DNA of 64,000 bases from Ectothiorhodospira mobilis (GTDB lineage Bacteria > Pseudomonadota > Gammaproteobacteria > Ectothiorhodospirales > Ectothiorhodospiraceae): the NCBI RefSeq assembly GCF_900114895.1, contig NZ_FOUO01000001.1, forward strand, positions 248,001 through 312,000, given 5' to 3'. Below are positions 8,957 to 21,978 of the stretch, one piece after another (positions within the stretch are counted from its first letter, which is position 1; the number at the start of each line of letters is the position of its first letter). Under the pieces are notes generated by a model. The model searched no databases, was not told the DNA's origin, and saw only the letters and a program-made list of their open reading frames with translations. The position numbers were made by a program, and so were the translations under genes.

Positions 8957-9077
8957 CGGCCATGAGGACATAGAGGAACATGGACATCCAGGCCGCCGGC
9001 ACATGGATAAACAGGATGCGGTGGCTCTCCCCCTGACGGTAGTCCGGCGGGGCATGGATCAGGCCGGTGTATAGTCC
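8957..9077 (-). pseudogene. ccmC: ccmC fragment (heme exporter, N-terminal part)
   Basis: Read leftward, about 40 codons match the N-terminal part of CcmC, the heme-handling membrane protein of cytochrome c maturation system I. The recognisable segments are APPDYRQGESHRILFIHVPA and AWMSMFLYVLMAG. CcmC is normally about 240 residues; everything after this point is gone, and the sequence runs into the end of the plus-strand heme gene. It is joined in frame to a ccmB fragment. Confidence 0.8.
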
Positions 9078-9079
9078 GG

Positions 9080-9218
9080 CGATGAACAGCAGCGCCAGCG
9101 GCCGGGTGCTGAGCAGCAGCTGCTCCAGGGTGCCGTCACGGCCGTCCTCGGAGAACAGCCGTTCCAGGGAGAGCAGGGTCGCCAGCAGGGCCGAGACCCA
9201 GAGCACGCCGGGGACCAT
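9080..9218 (-). pseudogene. ccmB: ccmB fragment (heme exporter permease, internal part)
   Basis: About 46 codons match an internal part of CcmB, the permease of the CcmAB transporter: PGVLWVSALLATLLSLERLF followed by DGTLEQLLLSTRPLALL. The N-terminus and most of the ~220-residue protein are missing. It is fused at one end to a ccmA fragment in another frame and at the other to the ccmC fragment. Order and strand (A, B, C reading leftward) match a normal ccmABC operon collapsed by internal deletions. Confidence 0.8.
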
Positions 9219-9220
9219 CG

Positions 9221-9432
9221 GCCGGACCGGGGGCGGGTCAGGCCGCACAGGACCCTCAGCAGGGTGGTCTTGCCGGCCCCGTTGGGACCCGCCACCTGCA
9301 GCAGCTGGCCGCTGCCACCTCCAGGCGGACCCCGTCCAGCGCCGGGCGCTCGCCGCGCTCCACCACCACGCCCCGGGCCTCCAGGCGGTGTCCGGGGAAA
9401 CGGTCTCCGGCTGCCCTCTCAACGGCGGACAT
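9221..9432 (-). pseudogene. ccmA: ccmA fragment with frameshift (ATPase N-terminus)
   Basis: The ATG at 9432 opens a reading frame encoding the CcmA start (LEARGVVVERGERPALDGVR, LEVAA). A one-base loss near 9310 shifts the frame, after which GQLLQVAGPNGAGKTTLLRV and LCGLTRPRSG follow in another frame, including the Walker A motif. CcmA is the ATPase subunit of the cytochrome c maturation transporter and is normally ~200 residues. Frameshift plus truncation make this a clear pseudogene. Confidence 0.82.
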
Positions 9433-9497
9433 GGGGGAACGCGATCTTCTACAGCATGGATCCCGATCCTACCGCGGGACCCTGATATCGCGAATGA

Positions 9498-10427
9498 TCA
9501 ATCATTGCCCTCCACATGCCGGATGCGGTCATGTACGGCCTGCGCCAGGTCATCCGGATGGTATTTCTGGATGAACTTGTCGGCCCCGGTACGCTGGACC
9601 ATGTCCATGTTGAACACCCCGCTGATGGAGGAATGCAGCAGGATATACAGGTCCTTCAGGCGCGGATCCTCGCGGACGTGGGTGGTAAGCTGATAGCCGT
9701 CCATCTCCGGCATCTCGATATCGGAGATAATCATCAGGTACTCCCGGGCCACGTCCACCCCCTCGGACTGCAGGCGCTCAATGAGTTCCAGGGCGTTCCT
9801 GCCGTCGGTGACGGTGGTGCAGTCCACCCCCAGTTGCGCCAGGGAGGCCCGGATCTGGTTGCGCGCCACGCTGGAATCGTCCACCACCAGCACCTTGTAC
9901 GCCCCGGGCTGCACCCCCTCGCTATAGGCCTCCGAGACCACCGTGCTGGCATGCACCACCTGATCCAGCACCTTCTCCACGTCCAGGATCTCCACGATCT
10001 CCCGGTTCTCCAGCAAGGTAACCGCGGTGACGAAGGCGTGGCGTCCGGTGGCCCGAGGCGGCGGCTGGACCCGGTCCCACTGGGTGTTCATGATGCGGTC
10101 CACCCGGCGGATGAGGAAGCCGTGGACGGAGCGGTTGTACTCGGTGATGATGATGTAGCCCTGCTCCGGTTGGCTGAGGGGCGGCCCGCCTACGGCCAGG
10201 GAGAGATCCATGATGGGCATGGTGATGCCGCGCAGGGTGGCGATGCCCTTCACCAGGGGATGGGCGCCGGCCAGGCGGGTCAGGGGCTGATAGGGGATCA
10301 CCTCCTGGACCTTGAAGATGTTGATGCCATAGAGCTGCCGCCCCTCCAGCTGGAAGAGGAGCAGTTCCAGCCGGCTTCCGGCCGCCTGATTGGACTCCAG
10401 AGAAGACCCCCAACGCTGTTCCGCCAT
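9498..10427 (-). CDS. cheV: Chemotaxis coupling protein CheV (CheW-REC)
   Basis: A 309-residue protein with an N-terminal CheW-like domain (residues ~18-165) and a C-terminal receiver domain (~180-305). The CheW part shows LLLFQLEGRQLYGINIFKVQ and the conserved GIATLRGITMPIMDLS. The receiver has VLVVDDSSVARN, phosphoacceptor Asp in IISDIEMPEMDGYQ, and the conserved Lys near DKFIQKY. CheV couples chemoreceptors to CheA and can be phosphorylated to tune adaptation. The ATG at 10427 has GGAG upstream. It stands alone, flanked on both sides by relics of cytochrome c maturation genes, implying rearrangement around it. Confidence 0.93.
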   Translation of the reverse strand: MAEQRWGSSLESNQAAGSRLELLLFQLEGRQLYGINIFKVQEVIPYQPLTRLAGAHPLVKGIATLRGITMPIMDLSLAVGGPPLSQPEQGYIIITEYNRSVHGFLIRRVDRIMNTQWDRVQPPPRATGRHAFVTAVTLLENREIVEILDVEKVLDQVVHASTVVSEAYSEGVQPGAYKVLVVDDSSVARNQIRASLAQLGVDCTTVTDGRNALELIERLQSEGVDVAREYLMIISDIEMPEMDGYQLTTHVREDPRLKDLYILLHSSISGVFNMDMVQRTGADKFIQKYHPDDLAQAVHDRIRHVEGND

Positions 10428-10429
10428 GA

Positions 10430-10669
10430 CCCCACTCCGGCTCTGCAAAACTCGGCGACCATCTTACCCACTCCACGGTGGGCAAGACCATCGGCCCGCG
10501 ATGGACCGGCTACCGCCAGCGCCTGGCGGAGCTGGACCGGGTGGAGGTGGTGGCCCGCGTCAGCCAGAGCGGCGACGCCACTGCCCGCAGCGGCGATCTG
10601 CAGGGCACCGCCACCGTGGCCCCCGAAGCCGAAGGGATCCGCGTGGTCATCGACCGCGTCCTGCCCTGA
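10430..10669 (+). pseudogene. ccmI: ccmI C-terminal remnant
   Basis: An open stretch without a proper start (first possible start a GTG at 10478 with no ribosome site) encodes LAELDRVEVVARVSQSGDAT, then a GDLQG motif and the ending VVIDRVLP. This matches the C-terminal end of CcmI, the TPR protein that delivers apocytochrome in system I maturation: V.ARIS.SG.A...GDLEG ... VVIDRV. The remaining ~350 residues are absent. It points rightward, opposite to the ccmABC fragments, with cheV between them. Confidence 0.65.
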
Positions 10670-10800
10670 TCCCGGGCGGCGTCCCAGCCGCCTCCCTCCG
10701 GCGCCACCGCCCGCGGCAGGTGAGTTCCTTTCCCCCCGGATGCCCGGGTGTGGGAAAATCCCCCTCCCGGAACCTCCCCGCATCCAGGAGACCCGAACCC

Positions 10801-12026
10801 GTGAACTCCATGCCCCCAACGGACGACCCCCGCTACGAGGCGCGGCCCGCGCCCCACCGGGACCTGTGCACCGACTGCGGCCTGAGCCGCAGCCAGGACC
10901 CCCGCCGCTGCGGCCGGGCCTGCCAGTTCATCCGGCCCCGCTACCGCGAACTGGAGACCCGCATCCACGGCCGCCCGCGGGACCCGGAACGCGGCGACGA
11001 GGGCTTCTTCGGCGTCTACCGCCGCATGCTCCAGGCGGCCCTGGAACCGCCGCGGGAAGGGGCCCAGTGGACCGGCATCACCACCCGCATCGGCCAGCGC
11101 CTGCTGGAGACCGGACAGGTGGACGCCGTACTGGCCATGACCGGCGACCCCGAGGATCCCTGGCGGCCGCGGCCCGCCCTGGTGACCCGGGCCGAGGACA
11201 TGGCCCGCTGCCGCGGCATGCGCATGGGCTTCGCCCCCCTTCTGACGCTGCTGGACACCGCCCGCGCCCGGGGCCTGCGCCGCCTGGCGGTGATCGGCAT
11301 CCCCTGCCAGATCTACCCCCTGCGGGCCCTGGAGCCGGAACTGGACCTGGATGTGCTCCATGTCATCGGCATCCCCTGCTCCGACAACACCACCACCGAG
11401 CGCTTCCACGCATTCCTGGGCCTGCTCACGGACCGCCCCGGAGAGGTCACCTATCTGGAATTCATGCCCGACTACCACGTGGAGCTGCGCTTCCGGGACG
11501 GGGCCGTGCGCCGCATCCCCTTCCTCCAACTGCCCATCTCGCAACTGCCCCGGGACTTCTTCCCCCTCACCTGCAAGACCTGCGTCGACTACACCAACAG
11601 CCTGGCGGACCTGACCGTGGGCTACATGGCCGGCCAGGGGGAGCAGTGGCTCATCGTGCGCAACGAGCGCGGGGAGCGGCTGCTGTCTTTGCTGGGCAAC
11701 GAACTGCGCACCCGTGAACCCGGCAGCGCCGGCAAGCGCCAGGGATCGGTGAAGGGCTTTCTCGCCAACACGGAAAAGGCCGCCGGGGGCCTGCCCACCC
11801 GGGGCATGCCCAACTGGGCGCGGCCCATCGCCGCCTTCCTCATGCCCCGCATCGGTCCCCGGGGCCTGGAACTGGCCCGGGCCCGGCTCGAGATGAAGGC
11901 CGGGGAGACCATCCTGCACCTGCGCCAGACCCGCCCCCGGCGCCTGCGCCACATGGTGCCCGATCACGTCTGGCGCCTGGTGGCCCCCTACGGCATCGAG
12001 CCGCGGCCCGGGGAGCGCCGCGACGA

Positions 12027-12030
<4 letters not shown>
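10801..12030 (+). CDS. bciB: BciB-like 8-vinyl reductase (F420H2 dehydrogenase beta family)
   Basis: A 409-residue protein of the FrhB/FpoF superfamily. It resembles BciB, the ferredoxin-dependent 3,8-divinyl (proto)chlorophyllide 8-vinyl reductase. The N-terminal cysteines LCTDCGLSRSQDPRRCGRAC, then RPRDPERGDEGFFGVYRRM, GIPCSDN, and TCKTCVDYTNSLADLTVGYM all correspond to BciB signatures, including the Fe-S ligands. A GTG at 10801 has AGGAG ten bases upstream and is preferred over the ATG at 10810. Its stop overlaps the priA start (GTGA). If the assignment holds, the host makes bacteriochlorophyll. A non-photosynthetic FrhB paralogue remains possible. Confidence 0.65.
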
Positions 12031-14246
<2,216 letters not shown>

Positions 14247-14333
14247 ACCCGCCACTTAACCCGCTCCCTCCTTCCCGGTAAAATCAAACCCATAGATCCA
14301 TTCTCGCCGCCCGCTTCCACCGGATACCCAACC

Positions 14334-16093
<1,760 letters not shown>

Positions 16094-16094
<1 letters not shown>

Positions 16095-16705
16095 TGGCCG
16101 CCAAGCGCGCGCAACAGGCCAGCCGCAAGACCCCGCCGCCGGAGGAGAAACCGCCCCTGCCCGGCTGGGTCTGGGGGGCCGCCGGGCTGGCCATCGGCCT
16201 GTTCACGGCCCTGCTGGTGTACCTGGACGCCAACCGCCCGGCCCCTGAGGCCGCCCGGGAGGGGGTCGTGCAGGAGGCGCCCCGCAACGGGGCCGGCGAG
16301 GGCGGACAACCGCGCTTCGACTTCTATACCCTGCTGCCGGAACTGGAGGTGGCGGTCCCGGAGCAGGCCCCGGCGCCACCGGCCCCGCAACCCCCTTCCC
16401 GGAATGAATCCCTTGGGGAACCCGCAACACCGGCCCCCCGTGCGGAACCTCCCGCCGCGGAAGGGGCACGCTACGTCATCCAGGCGGGCGCCTTCCAGCA
16501 GGCCGAGCAGGCCGACCGCATGCGTGCCAGCCTGGCCATGCTGGGGATCGAGGCCCACATCCAGAAGGTGCGGGTGAACCACGACACCTGGCACCGGGTG
16601 CGCATCGGTCCCTTCGACGACCGCAAGAACCTGGAGCGCATGCGCCGCCGCCTGGCCGAACACCGCATCCAGACGGTGACCGTAACGCTGCCGGACTCCG
16701 GCTGA
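16094..16705 (+). CDS. SPOR-domain membrane protein (FtsN-like)
   Basis: A 203-residue bitopic protein: short cytoplasmic basic segment, one transmembrane helix (residues ~24-44, WVWGAAGLAIGLFTALLVYL), a Pro/Ala/Glu-rich periplasmic linker, and a C-terminal SPOR domain (~125-200, RYVIQAGAFQQAEQADRMRA ... VRIGPFDD). SPOR domains bind glycan strands lacking stem peptides at the division site, so a role in cell division is expected. The ATG overlaps the argS stop (TGATG). Gene order argS then SPOR protein supports an FtsN-like identity. An essential FtsN core motif cannot be assigned with certainty. Confidence 0.88.
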
Positions 16706-16761
16706 CCCGCGCCATCGCCCGGCCCTTTCCGGCCCGTGCCCCCGGCGGGCACAATAACCCC

Positions 16762-19700
16762 ATGTCCGACACCGACGCCCCCCTGCCCACCGCCGATCAA
16801 CTGGAATCCCTGCTCCCCCGCTGCCTGGCCCCGGACCGCCCCGAGCTGGCCCGGGAGATCGCCCGTCTGCGCCGGCGCATGGCCGCCGGCAAGCCGGCGG
16901 ACCGCATGCAGGCCCGTCTCCACGCCCGGGTGGAGGCCTCCGTACAGGCCCGGGAACAGCGCCTGGAGAGCCAACCCCGCCCGGAGTTTCCCGACGACCT
17001 GCCGGTGAGCGCCCACCGGGCGGAGATCGCCGCGCTGCTGGAGAAACACCCGGTGGTGGTGGTCTGCGGCGAGACCGGCTCGGGCAAGACCACGCAGCTG
17101 CCCAAGATCTGCCTGGAGCTGGGGCGCGGCGTGGATGGCCTCATCGGCCACACCCAGCCCCGGCGCATCGCCGCCCGCTCCGTGGCCACCCGCATCGCCG
17201 AGGAGATGCACGGCCGTGTCGGGGAGACGGTGGGCTTCAAGGTGCGCTTCTCCGACCACGTGCGCCCCGACACCCGCATCAAGCTCATGACCGACGGCAT
17301 CCTGCTGGCGGAACTGCGCTCCGACCCGGACCTGCGGGCCTATGACACCCTCATCATCGACGAGGCCCATGAGCGCAGCCTGAACATCGACTTCCTGCTG
17401 GGCTATCTCCAGCGCCTGCTGGAGCGCCGCGACGACCTCAAGCTCATCGTCACCTCCGCCACCCTGGCCCCGGAGCGCATCGCCGCACACTTCGGGGACG
17501 CCCCCATCTACCACGTCCCCGGCCGCACCTACCCGGTGGAGATCCGCTACCGCCCGGTCAACGGCGAGGACGGCGCCGATACCGAGCGGGATCTGAATGA
17601 CGCCCTGGTCGAGGCAGTGGACGAACTGGCCGGGGAAGGCCCCGGCGATATCCTGGCCTTCCTGCCGGGGGAGCGGGAGATCCGCGAGGCGGCCGAGGCC
17701 CTGCGCAAGCACCACCCGCGGCACACGGAGATCCTGCCCCTCTACGCCCGCCTGTCGGCGGCGGAACAGAACCAGGTATTCGCCCCCCACCGCGGGCGGC
17801 GCGTGGTGCTGGCCACCAACGTGGCGGAGACGGCCCTCACCGTGCCCGGCATCCGCTACGTCATCGACAGCGGCCTGGCGCGGGTGGCCCGCTACGCCTG
17901 GCGCTCCCGGGTGCAGCGCCTCTCCCTGGAGCCCGTGTCCCGGGCCTCGGCGGACCAGCGCGCCGGGCGCTGCGGCCGCCTGGGCCCGGGCATCTGCATC
18001 CGGCTCTACGGTGAGGAGGATTTCCTGCTGCGGCCGGAGTACACCGACCCGGAGATCCTGCGCTCCAACCTGGCCTCGGTGATCCTGCAGATGGCCCATC
18101 TGGACCTGGGGGATCCGGAGGACTTCCCCTTCGTGGACCCCCCGGACCCGCGCCTGATCCGCGACGGGTTCAAGCTGCTGGAGACCCTGCAGGCGGTGGA
18201 CGGGGCCCACCGCATCACCGACACCGGCCGGCGTCTGGCGCGGCTGCCCCTGGACCCGATGCTGGGGGCCATGCTCCTGGCCGGGGCACGGGAACAGGCC
18301 CTGGCGGAGGTGACGGTGATCGCGGCCATGCTGGCCATCCAGGATCCGCGGGAGCGCCCGGCGGAGAAGCGCCAGGCGGCGGACGAGGCCCATGCCCGTT
18401 ACCGCGAGGCCGGGTCGGACTTCCTCGGCTATCTGCGCTTGTGGCAGGACTGGCGGGAGCAGTCCCGCCATCTGTCCCAGTCCAAGCTGCGGGCCTGGTG
18501 CCGGGAACGCTTCCTCTCCTTCGTGCGCATGCGCGAATGGCAGGACCTGCACGGCCAGCTGCGCCAGCACCTGAACGAACTGGGCCTGAAGGAGAACCAA
18601 AGCCCGGCCGAACCCGATGCCATCCACCGCGCCCTGCTCACGGGGCTGGTGAACCAGGTGGGGATGAAGACCGAGCGGGGGGACTACCTGGGGGCCCGCA
18701 ACCGCCGTTTCCACATCCACCCGGGATCGGGTCTGTTCAAGGGCCCGCCGGCCTGGGTCATGGCCGCCGAGATCGCCGAGACCACCCGAGTCTACGCCCG
18801 GGAATGCGCCGCCATCCGCCCGGAATGGCTGGAGACCGTGGCGGCCCACCTGCTCAAGCACCAGTACTTCGAACCCCATTTCCAGCCCCGGCGTGGCACG
18901 GTGGGGGCCTTTGATCACATCACCCTGCACGGCCTGGTGGTCCACCCCAAGCGCCGAGTGAATTATGGCCGGGTGGATCCGGAGGATGCCCGCCGCGTCT
19001 TCATCCGCGAGGGCCTGGTGGCCGGGCGCCTGCGCAGCCGGGCCCAGGCCCTGGAACACAACCGCGGGCTCATCCGCGAGATCGAGGACCTGGAGGCCCG
19101 GGGCCGGCGGCGGGACCTGCTGGCGGACGAACAGGTGCTGTACGATTTCTACGACGCCCGCCTGCCCGCCCATGTGCACGACGCCGCCGGCTTCGAACGC
19201 TGGCGCCAGCAGGCCGAGGCCGAGGACCCGCATATCCTGTACCTGGACCGGGACACCCTGCTGCAGCAGCAGGCCCCGGACCTGGACGCCGAGGCCTTCC
19301 CCGATCACCTGGAGATCCAGGGCCTGCGCCTGCCCCTGTCCTATCACTTCGACCCGGGCCACGAGGCGGACGGGGTCACCCTCACCGTACCCGTGGCGGC
19401 CCTCAACGCCCTGGACCCGGAGGTGGGGGACTGGCTGGTGCCCGGGCTGCGGGAGGAGAAGGCCACGGCCCTCATCCGCAGCCTGCCCAAGACCCTGCGC
19501 CGCCACTTCGTCCCCGCCCCCGACTTCGCCCGCGCCGCCCTGGACCGCATCGGCGAACCCCAGGGGCCCATGATCCCCGCCCTGGCCCGCGTCCTGCGGG
19601 AGATGACGGGCACCGACATCCCCCCGGAGGCCTGGCAGCCGGGGCGTCTGGAGGCCCATCTGGTGATGCGCTACCGCGTGGTGGACGCCCAGGGCCGGGA

Positions 19701-20655
19701 ACTGGACGCAGGCCGCGACCTGGAGGCGCTGCGCGCACGCCTGGCCGGCGAGGCGGAGGAGACCTTCGACACCCACCGCCCCGGCGGCTTCGAGCGCGAG
19801 GGGATCACCGACTGGGACTTCGGCCCCCTGGAGGAGGACGTCACCTTTGAGCAGCACGGGGCCACCCTGCGGGGCTATCCCGCCCTGGAGGACCGGGGCG
19901 ATTGCGTCGCCCTGACCCTGGCGGACCACCCGGAACGGGCCGCACAACTCCACCGGGCCGGACTGCGGCGCCTGTTCATGCTGGGGGTGCGCGACGAGGT
20001 GAAGTACGTCTACCGCCACCTGCCGGGGATCCAGCGCCTGTGCCTGCAGTACAGCCCCGTGGACCGCTGCGAGGCCCTCAAGGACGACCTGGTCTTCGCC
20101 GCCGTGGAGCGGGTCTTTTTGCAGGACCCCTGGCCCCGGGACGGGGAGGCCTTCCGCGCCCGCCTGGAGGCCGGGCGGGGGGAACTCACGGCCCAGGCCA
20201 ATGCCCTGTGCACCCTGGCGGGCCGCATCCTGGAGCCCTACCAGGCCATCCGCGGCCGCCTCAAGGGGGCCCTGCCCCTGTCCTGGGTGGAGGCCGCCGG
20301 TGACATCCGCGATCAATTGGACCACCTCATCCAGCCCCACTTCCTGCTGGACACCCCGGCCCCGTGGCTGGAGCAATTCCCCCGCTACCTGGCCGCCATC
20401 GGGCGGCGTCTGGAGCGGCTGGACCAGGCCCCGGAGAAGGACCGGCGGGCCCGGGTGGAGATCGAACCCCTGTGGGCGGACTGCAAGGCCCGCCTGGCCC
20501 GGGGGGCGCCCCCACGGCAGCGGGATGCCCTCACCCGCTACCGCTGGCGCATCGAGGAGCTGCGGGTCTCCCTCTTCGCCCAGGAACTGGGCACGGTGGA
20601 GAAGGTCTCCGTCAAGCGCCTGGAGGAGGACCGCCGGGCCCTGGACCGCTCCTGA
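16762..20655 (+). CDS. hrpA: ATP-dependent RNA helicase HrpA
   Basis: A 1297-residue DEAH-box helicase, matching the length of HrpA, which in E. coli helps rescue stalled ribosomes. Walker A is GETGSGKTTQLPK near residue 104, DEAH box is IIDEAHERS near 200, SAT motif is VTSATL near 231, and motif VI is QRAGRCGR near 397. HA2 and OB-fold regions follow, then the long C-terminal DUF3418 domain typical of HrpA. Start at 16762 is 56 bases after the SPOR gene. A GTGCCC/GGGCAC hairpin lies just before it (16736-16752), without a T-run. Confidence 0.96.
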   Translation: MSDTDAPLPTADQLESLLPRCLAPDRPELAREIARLRRRMAAGKPADRMQARLHARVEASVQAREQRLESQPRPEFPDDLPVSAHRAEIAALLEKHPVVVVCGETGSGKTTQLPKICLELGRGVDGLIGHTQPRRIAARSVATRIAEEMHGRVGETVGFKVRFSDHVRPDTRIKLMTDGILLAELRSDPDLRAYDTLIIDEAHERSLNIDFLLGYLQRLLERRDDLKLIVTSATLAPERIAAHFGDAPIYHVPGRTYPVEIRYRPVNGEDGADTERDLNDALVEAVDELAGEGPGDILAFLPGEREIREAAEALRKHHPRHTEILPLYARLSAAEQNQVFAPHRGRRVVLATNVAETALTVPGIRYVIDSGLARVARYAWRSRVQRLSLEPVSRASADQRAGRCGRLGPGICIRLYGEEDFLLRPEYTDPEILRSNLASVILQMAHLDLGDPEDFPFVDPPDPRLIRDGFKLLETLQAVDGAHRITDTGRRLARLPLDPMLGAMLLAGAREQALAEVTVIAAMLAIQDPRERPAEKRQAADEAHARYREAGSDFLGYLRLWQDWREQSRHLSQSKLRAWCRERFLSFVRMREWQDLHGQLRQHLNELGLKENQSPAEPDAIHRALLTGLVNQVGMKTERGDYLGARNRRFHIHPGSGLFKGPPAWVMAAEIAETTRVYARECAAIRPEWLETVAAHLLKHQYFEPHFQPRRGTVGAFDHITLHGLVVHPKRRVNYGRVDPEDARRVFIREGLVAGRLRSRAQALEHNRGLIREIEDLEARGRRRDLLADEQVLYDFYDARLPAHVHDAAGFERWRQQAEAEDPHILYLDRDTLLQQQAPDLDAEAFPDHLEIQGLRLPLSYHFDPGHEADGVTLTVPVAALNALDPEVGDWLVPGLREEKATALIRSLPKTLRRHFVPAPDFARAALDRIGEPQGPMIPALARVLREMTGTDIPPEAWQPGRLEAHLVMRYRVVDAQGRELDAGRDLEALRARLAGEAEETFDTHRPGGFEREGITDWDFGPLEEDVTFEQHGATLRGYPALEDRGDCVALTLADHPERAAQLHRAGLRRLFMLGVRDEVKYVYRHLPGIQRLCLQYSPVDRCEALKDDLVFAAVERVFLQDPWPRDGEAFRARLEAGRGELTAQANALCTLAGRILEPYQAIRGRLKGALPLSWVEAAGDIRDQLDHLIQPHFLLDTPAPWLEQFPRYLAAIGRRLERLDQAPEKDRRARVEIEPLWADCKARLARGAPPRQRDALTRYRWRIEELRVSLFAQELGTVEKVSVKRLEEDRRALDRS

Positions 20656-20972
20656 GGCCCTCCGGGGCGGGGCCCCCGTGACCAGGGCGGCGAACCGGGC
20701 CAGCACCCGGGTGCTTCTCCGCAACCCCTCCAGCAAGGGCGCCAGCGGCCGCCCGGCCGCCTCCAGGCGGGGCCGGTAGGAGTCCACGTAGCGGGGGATG
20801 ATGCGGCGGGGGCGTCTCCCTCGCAGCATACCCCGAGCCCCGGGGTGATCAACCCCGGCCAGCGGGGCTTGAAATCCCCCCGACCGCCCCCATCGTGCAC
20901 CCCAGACACGGGGCGGATGCCGACCCCCCCCGTGGTTCCAATGGGAACCGATACATCGAGGAGGTGTATGCC
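20656..20972. other. Intergenic region ahead of the heat-shock cluster
   Basis: About 317 bases between hrpA and the first Hsp20 gene. The right half contains a near-perfect sigma-32 promoter (20868-20893). The left half (20660-20830) can be read on the minus strand as an Arg-rich peptide of ~55 residues beginning at 20829, but this has no recognisable homology and merges into the antisense frame of hrpA. No terminator with a T-run was seen after hrpA. Confidence 0.4.
20868..20893 (+). promoter_or_regulatory. Sigma-32 (RpoH) heat-shock promoter
   Basis: CTTGAAA (20868-20874), a 13-base spacer, then CCCCAT (20888-20893) match the RpoH consensus CTTGAAA-N13-CCCCAT exactly. The expected transcript start lies about 70-75 bases before the ATG of the first small heat-shock gene. 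It would drive the tandem Hsp20 genes. Confidence 0.82.
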
Positions 20973-21416
20973 ATGTGGGGAATGAACCTGTTGGAGAGCG
21001 ACCTGTTCAGTGAGTTCGATCGCATGCGCCGGGAGATGGACCAGATCTTCGGCGCCGGCGGCACCCCCGCGGCGGGGATCCGTTCGGCCGCCGCCGGGGC
21101 CTTCCCGCCGGTGAACGTGGGGGCGAGCCCGGAGCGGTTCGACGTCTATGTCTTCGCCCCGGGGATGGACCCCGGCAGCCTGGACGTCTCCATGCAGAAC
21201 CACCTGCTCACCGTTGCCGGGCAGCGCAGCGCCGAGACCCCGGAAGGGGTGCAAAGCTACCGGCGTGAGCGCTTCGACGGCGAGTTTCGCCGGGTGATCA
21301 CCCTGCCGGAGGATGCCGACCCCGACCGGGTGGAGGCCCGCTACCAGGACGGGGTGGTGCATATTCAGGTGCAGCGGCGTGAATCGTCCCGGCCCCGGCG
21401 CATCGAGGTGCATTGA
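20973..21416 (+). CDS. hsp20: Small heat-shock protein, Hsp20 family (first)
   Basis: A 147-residue ATP-independent chaperone that holds unfolding proteins. The alpha-crystallin domain spans residues ~45-140 (FPPVNVGASPERFDVYVFAP, GVVHIQVQRRE), with an N-terminal amphipathic arm (MNLLESDLFSEFDRMRREMD). The ATG at 20973 is chosen over the upstream in-frame ATG at 20895 because GAGGAGG sits eight bases ahead. It is the first of three Hsp20 genes and lies directly behind a sigma-32 promoter. Confidence 0.94.
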   Translation: MWGMNLLESDLFSEFDRMRREMDQIFGAGGTPAAGIRSAAAGAFPPVNVGASPERFDVYVFAPGMDPGSLDVSMQNHLLTVAGQRSAETPEGVQSYRRERFDGEFRRVITLPEDADPDRVEARYQDGVVHIQVQRRESSRPRRIEVH

Positions 21417-21449
21417 TCCCGTACAACGACATCTCAGGAGGTGGTGACC

Positions 21450-21860
21450 ATGAGCCAACAGGCACAGCAGCAGATGAGCCCCCGCGAGGAACGGGGGATG
21501 CAGCAGCAACAGGCGGCCCGCAGCCGGGAATGGGTGATGCAGCCGCCGGTGGACATCCATGAGAACGGCACGGGGATCACCCTGGTGGCCGACATGCCGG
21601 GGGTCTCCAAGGATCGCCTGGAGGTGGAGGTGGAGAACGATGTCCTCACCATCGAGGGTGAGGTCTCCATCCCCATGCCCGAGGAGATGAAGGCCCTGTA
21701 TGCGGACCTGCGCAGCAAGCGCTACCGCAGGAGCTTCACCCTCAGCCGCGAACTGGACCTGGACCAGATCCGCGCCACCATGAAGGATGGGGTGCTCACG
21801 TTGCACATCCCCAAGCGGGCGGAATTCCAGCCGCGGCGGATCCAGGTGAACGTGAACTGA
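21450..21860 (+). CDS. hsp20: Small heat-shock protein, Hsp20 family (second)
   Basis: A 136-residue Hsp20 with a Gln/Met-rich N-terminus (MSQQAQQQMSPREERGMQQQ) and an alpha-crystallin domain over residues ~35-130 (PPVDIHENGTGITLVADMPG, DGVLTLHIPKR). It differs clearly from its two neighbours, so the cluster is not a recent duplication. AGGAGGTG precedes the ATG at 21450; a GTG at 21441 overlaps that site and is less likely. The gap to the first gene is 33 bases, consistent with co-transcription from the upstream sigma-32 promoter. Confidence 0.94.
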   Translation: MSQQAQQQMSPREERGMQQQQAARSREWVMQPPVDIHENGTGITLVADMPGVSKDRLEVEVENDVLTIEGEVSIPMPEEMKALYADLRSKRYRRSFTLSRELDLDQIRATMKDGVLTLHIPKRAEFQPRRIQVNVN

Positions 21861-21894
21861 TCCCCGTCCCCGATGGGACAAGCCCCGGACAGGT

Positions 21895-21927
21895 GCCCTC
21901 CTCGCCCTGCGGGGAGGGCCTTTTCTT
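21895..21927 (+). terminator. Intrinsic terminator or attenuator within the Hsp20 cluster
   Basis: GCCCTCC (21895-21901) pairs with GGAGGGC (21913-21919), followed by CTTTTCTT. It lies 35 bases after the second Hsp20 gene and 50 bases before the third, so it may partly uncouple the third gene from the heat-shock promoter. Confidence 0.6.
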
Positions 21928-21978
21928 CCGTGGCGGCGCCCGGCGCGGCCACGGTTTGCAGCGAACGGAGGTGAGATC

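Noticed and set aside
16471-20829. Very long open frame antisense to hrpA
   Set aside because: A high-GC shadow frame: its composition is Gly/Gln/Val/His-rich with no domains, and hrpA on the other strand is a clear full-length gene.
20660-20829. Arg-rich peptide frame on the minus strand beside hrpA
   Set aside because: No recognisable homology, and the frame merges into the antisense frame of hrpA.
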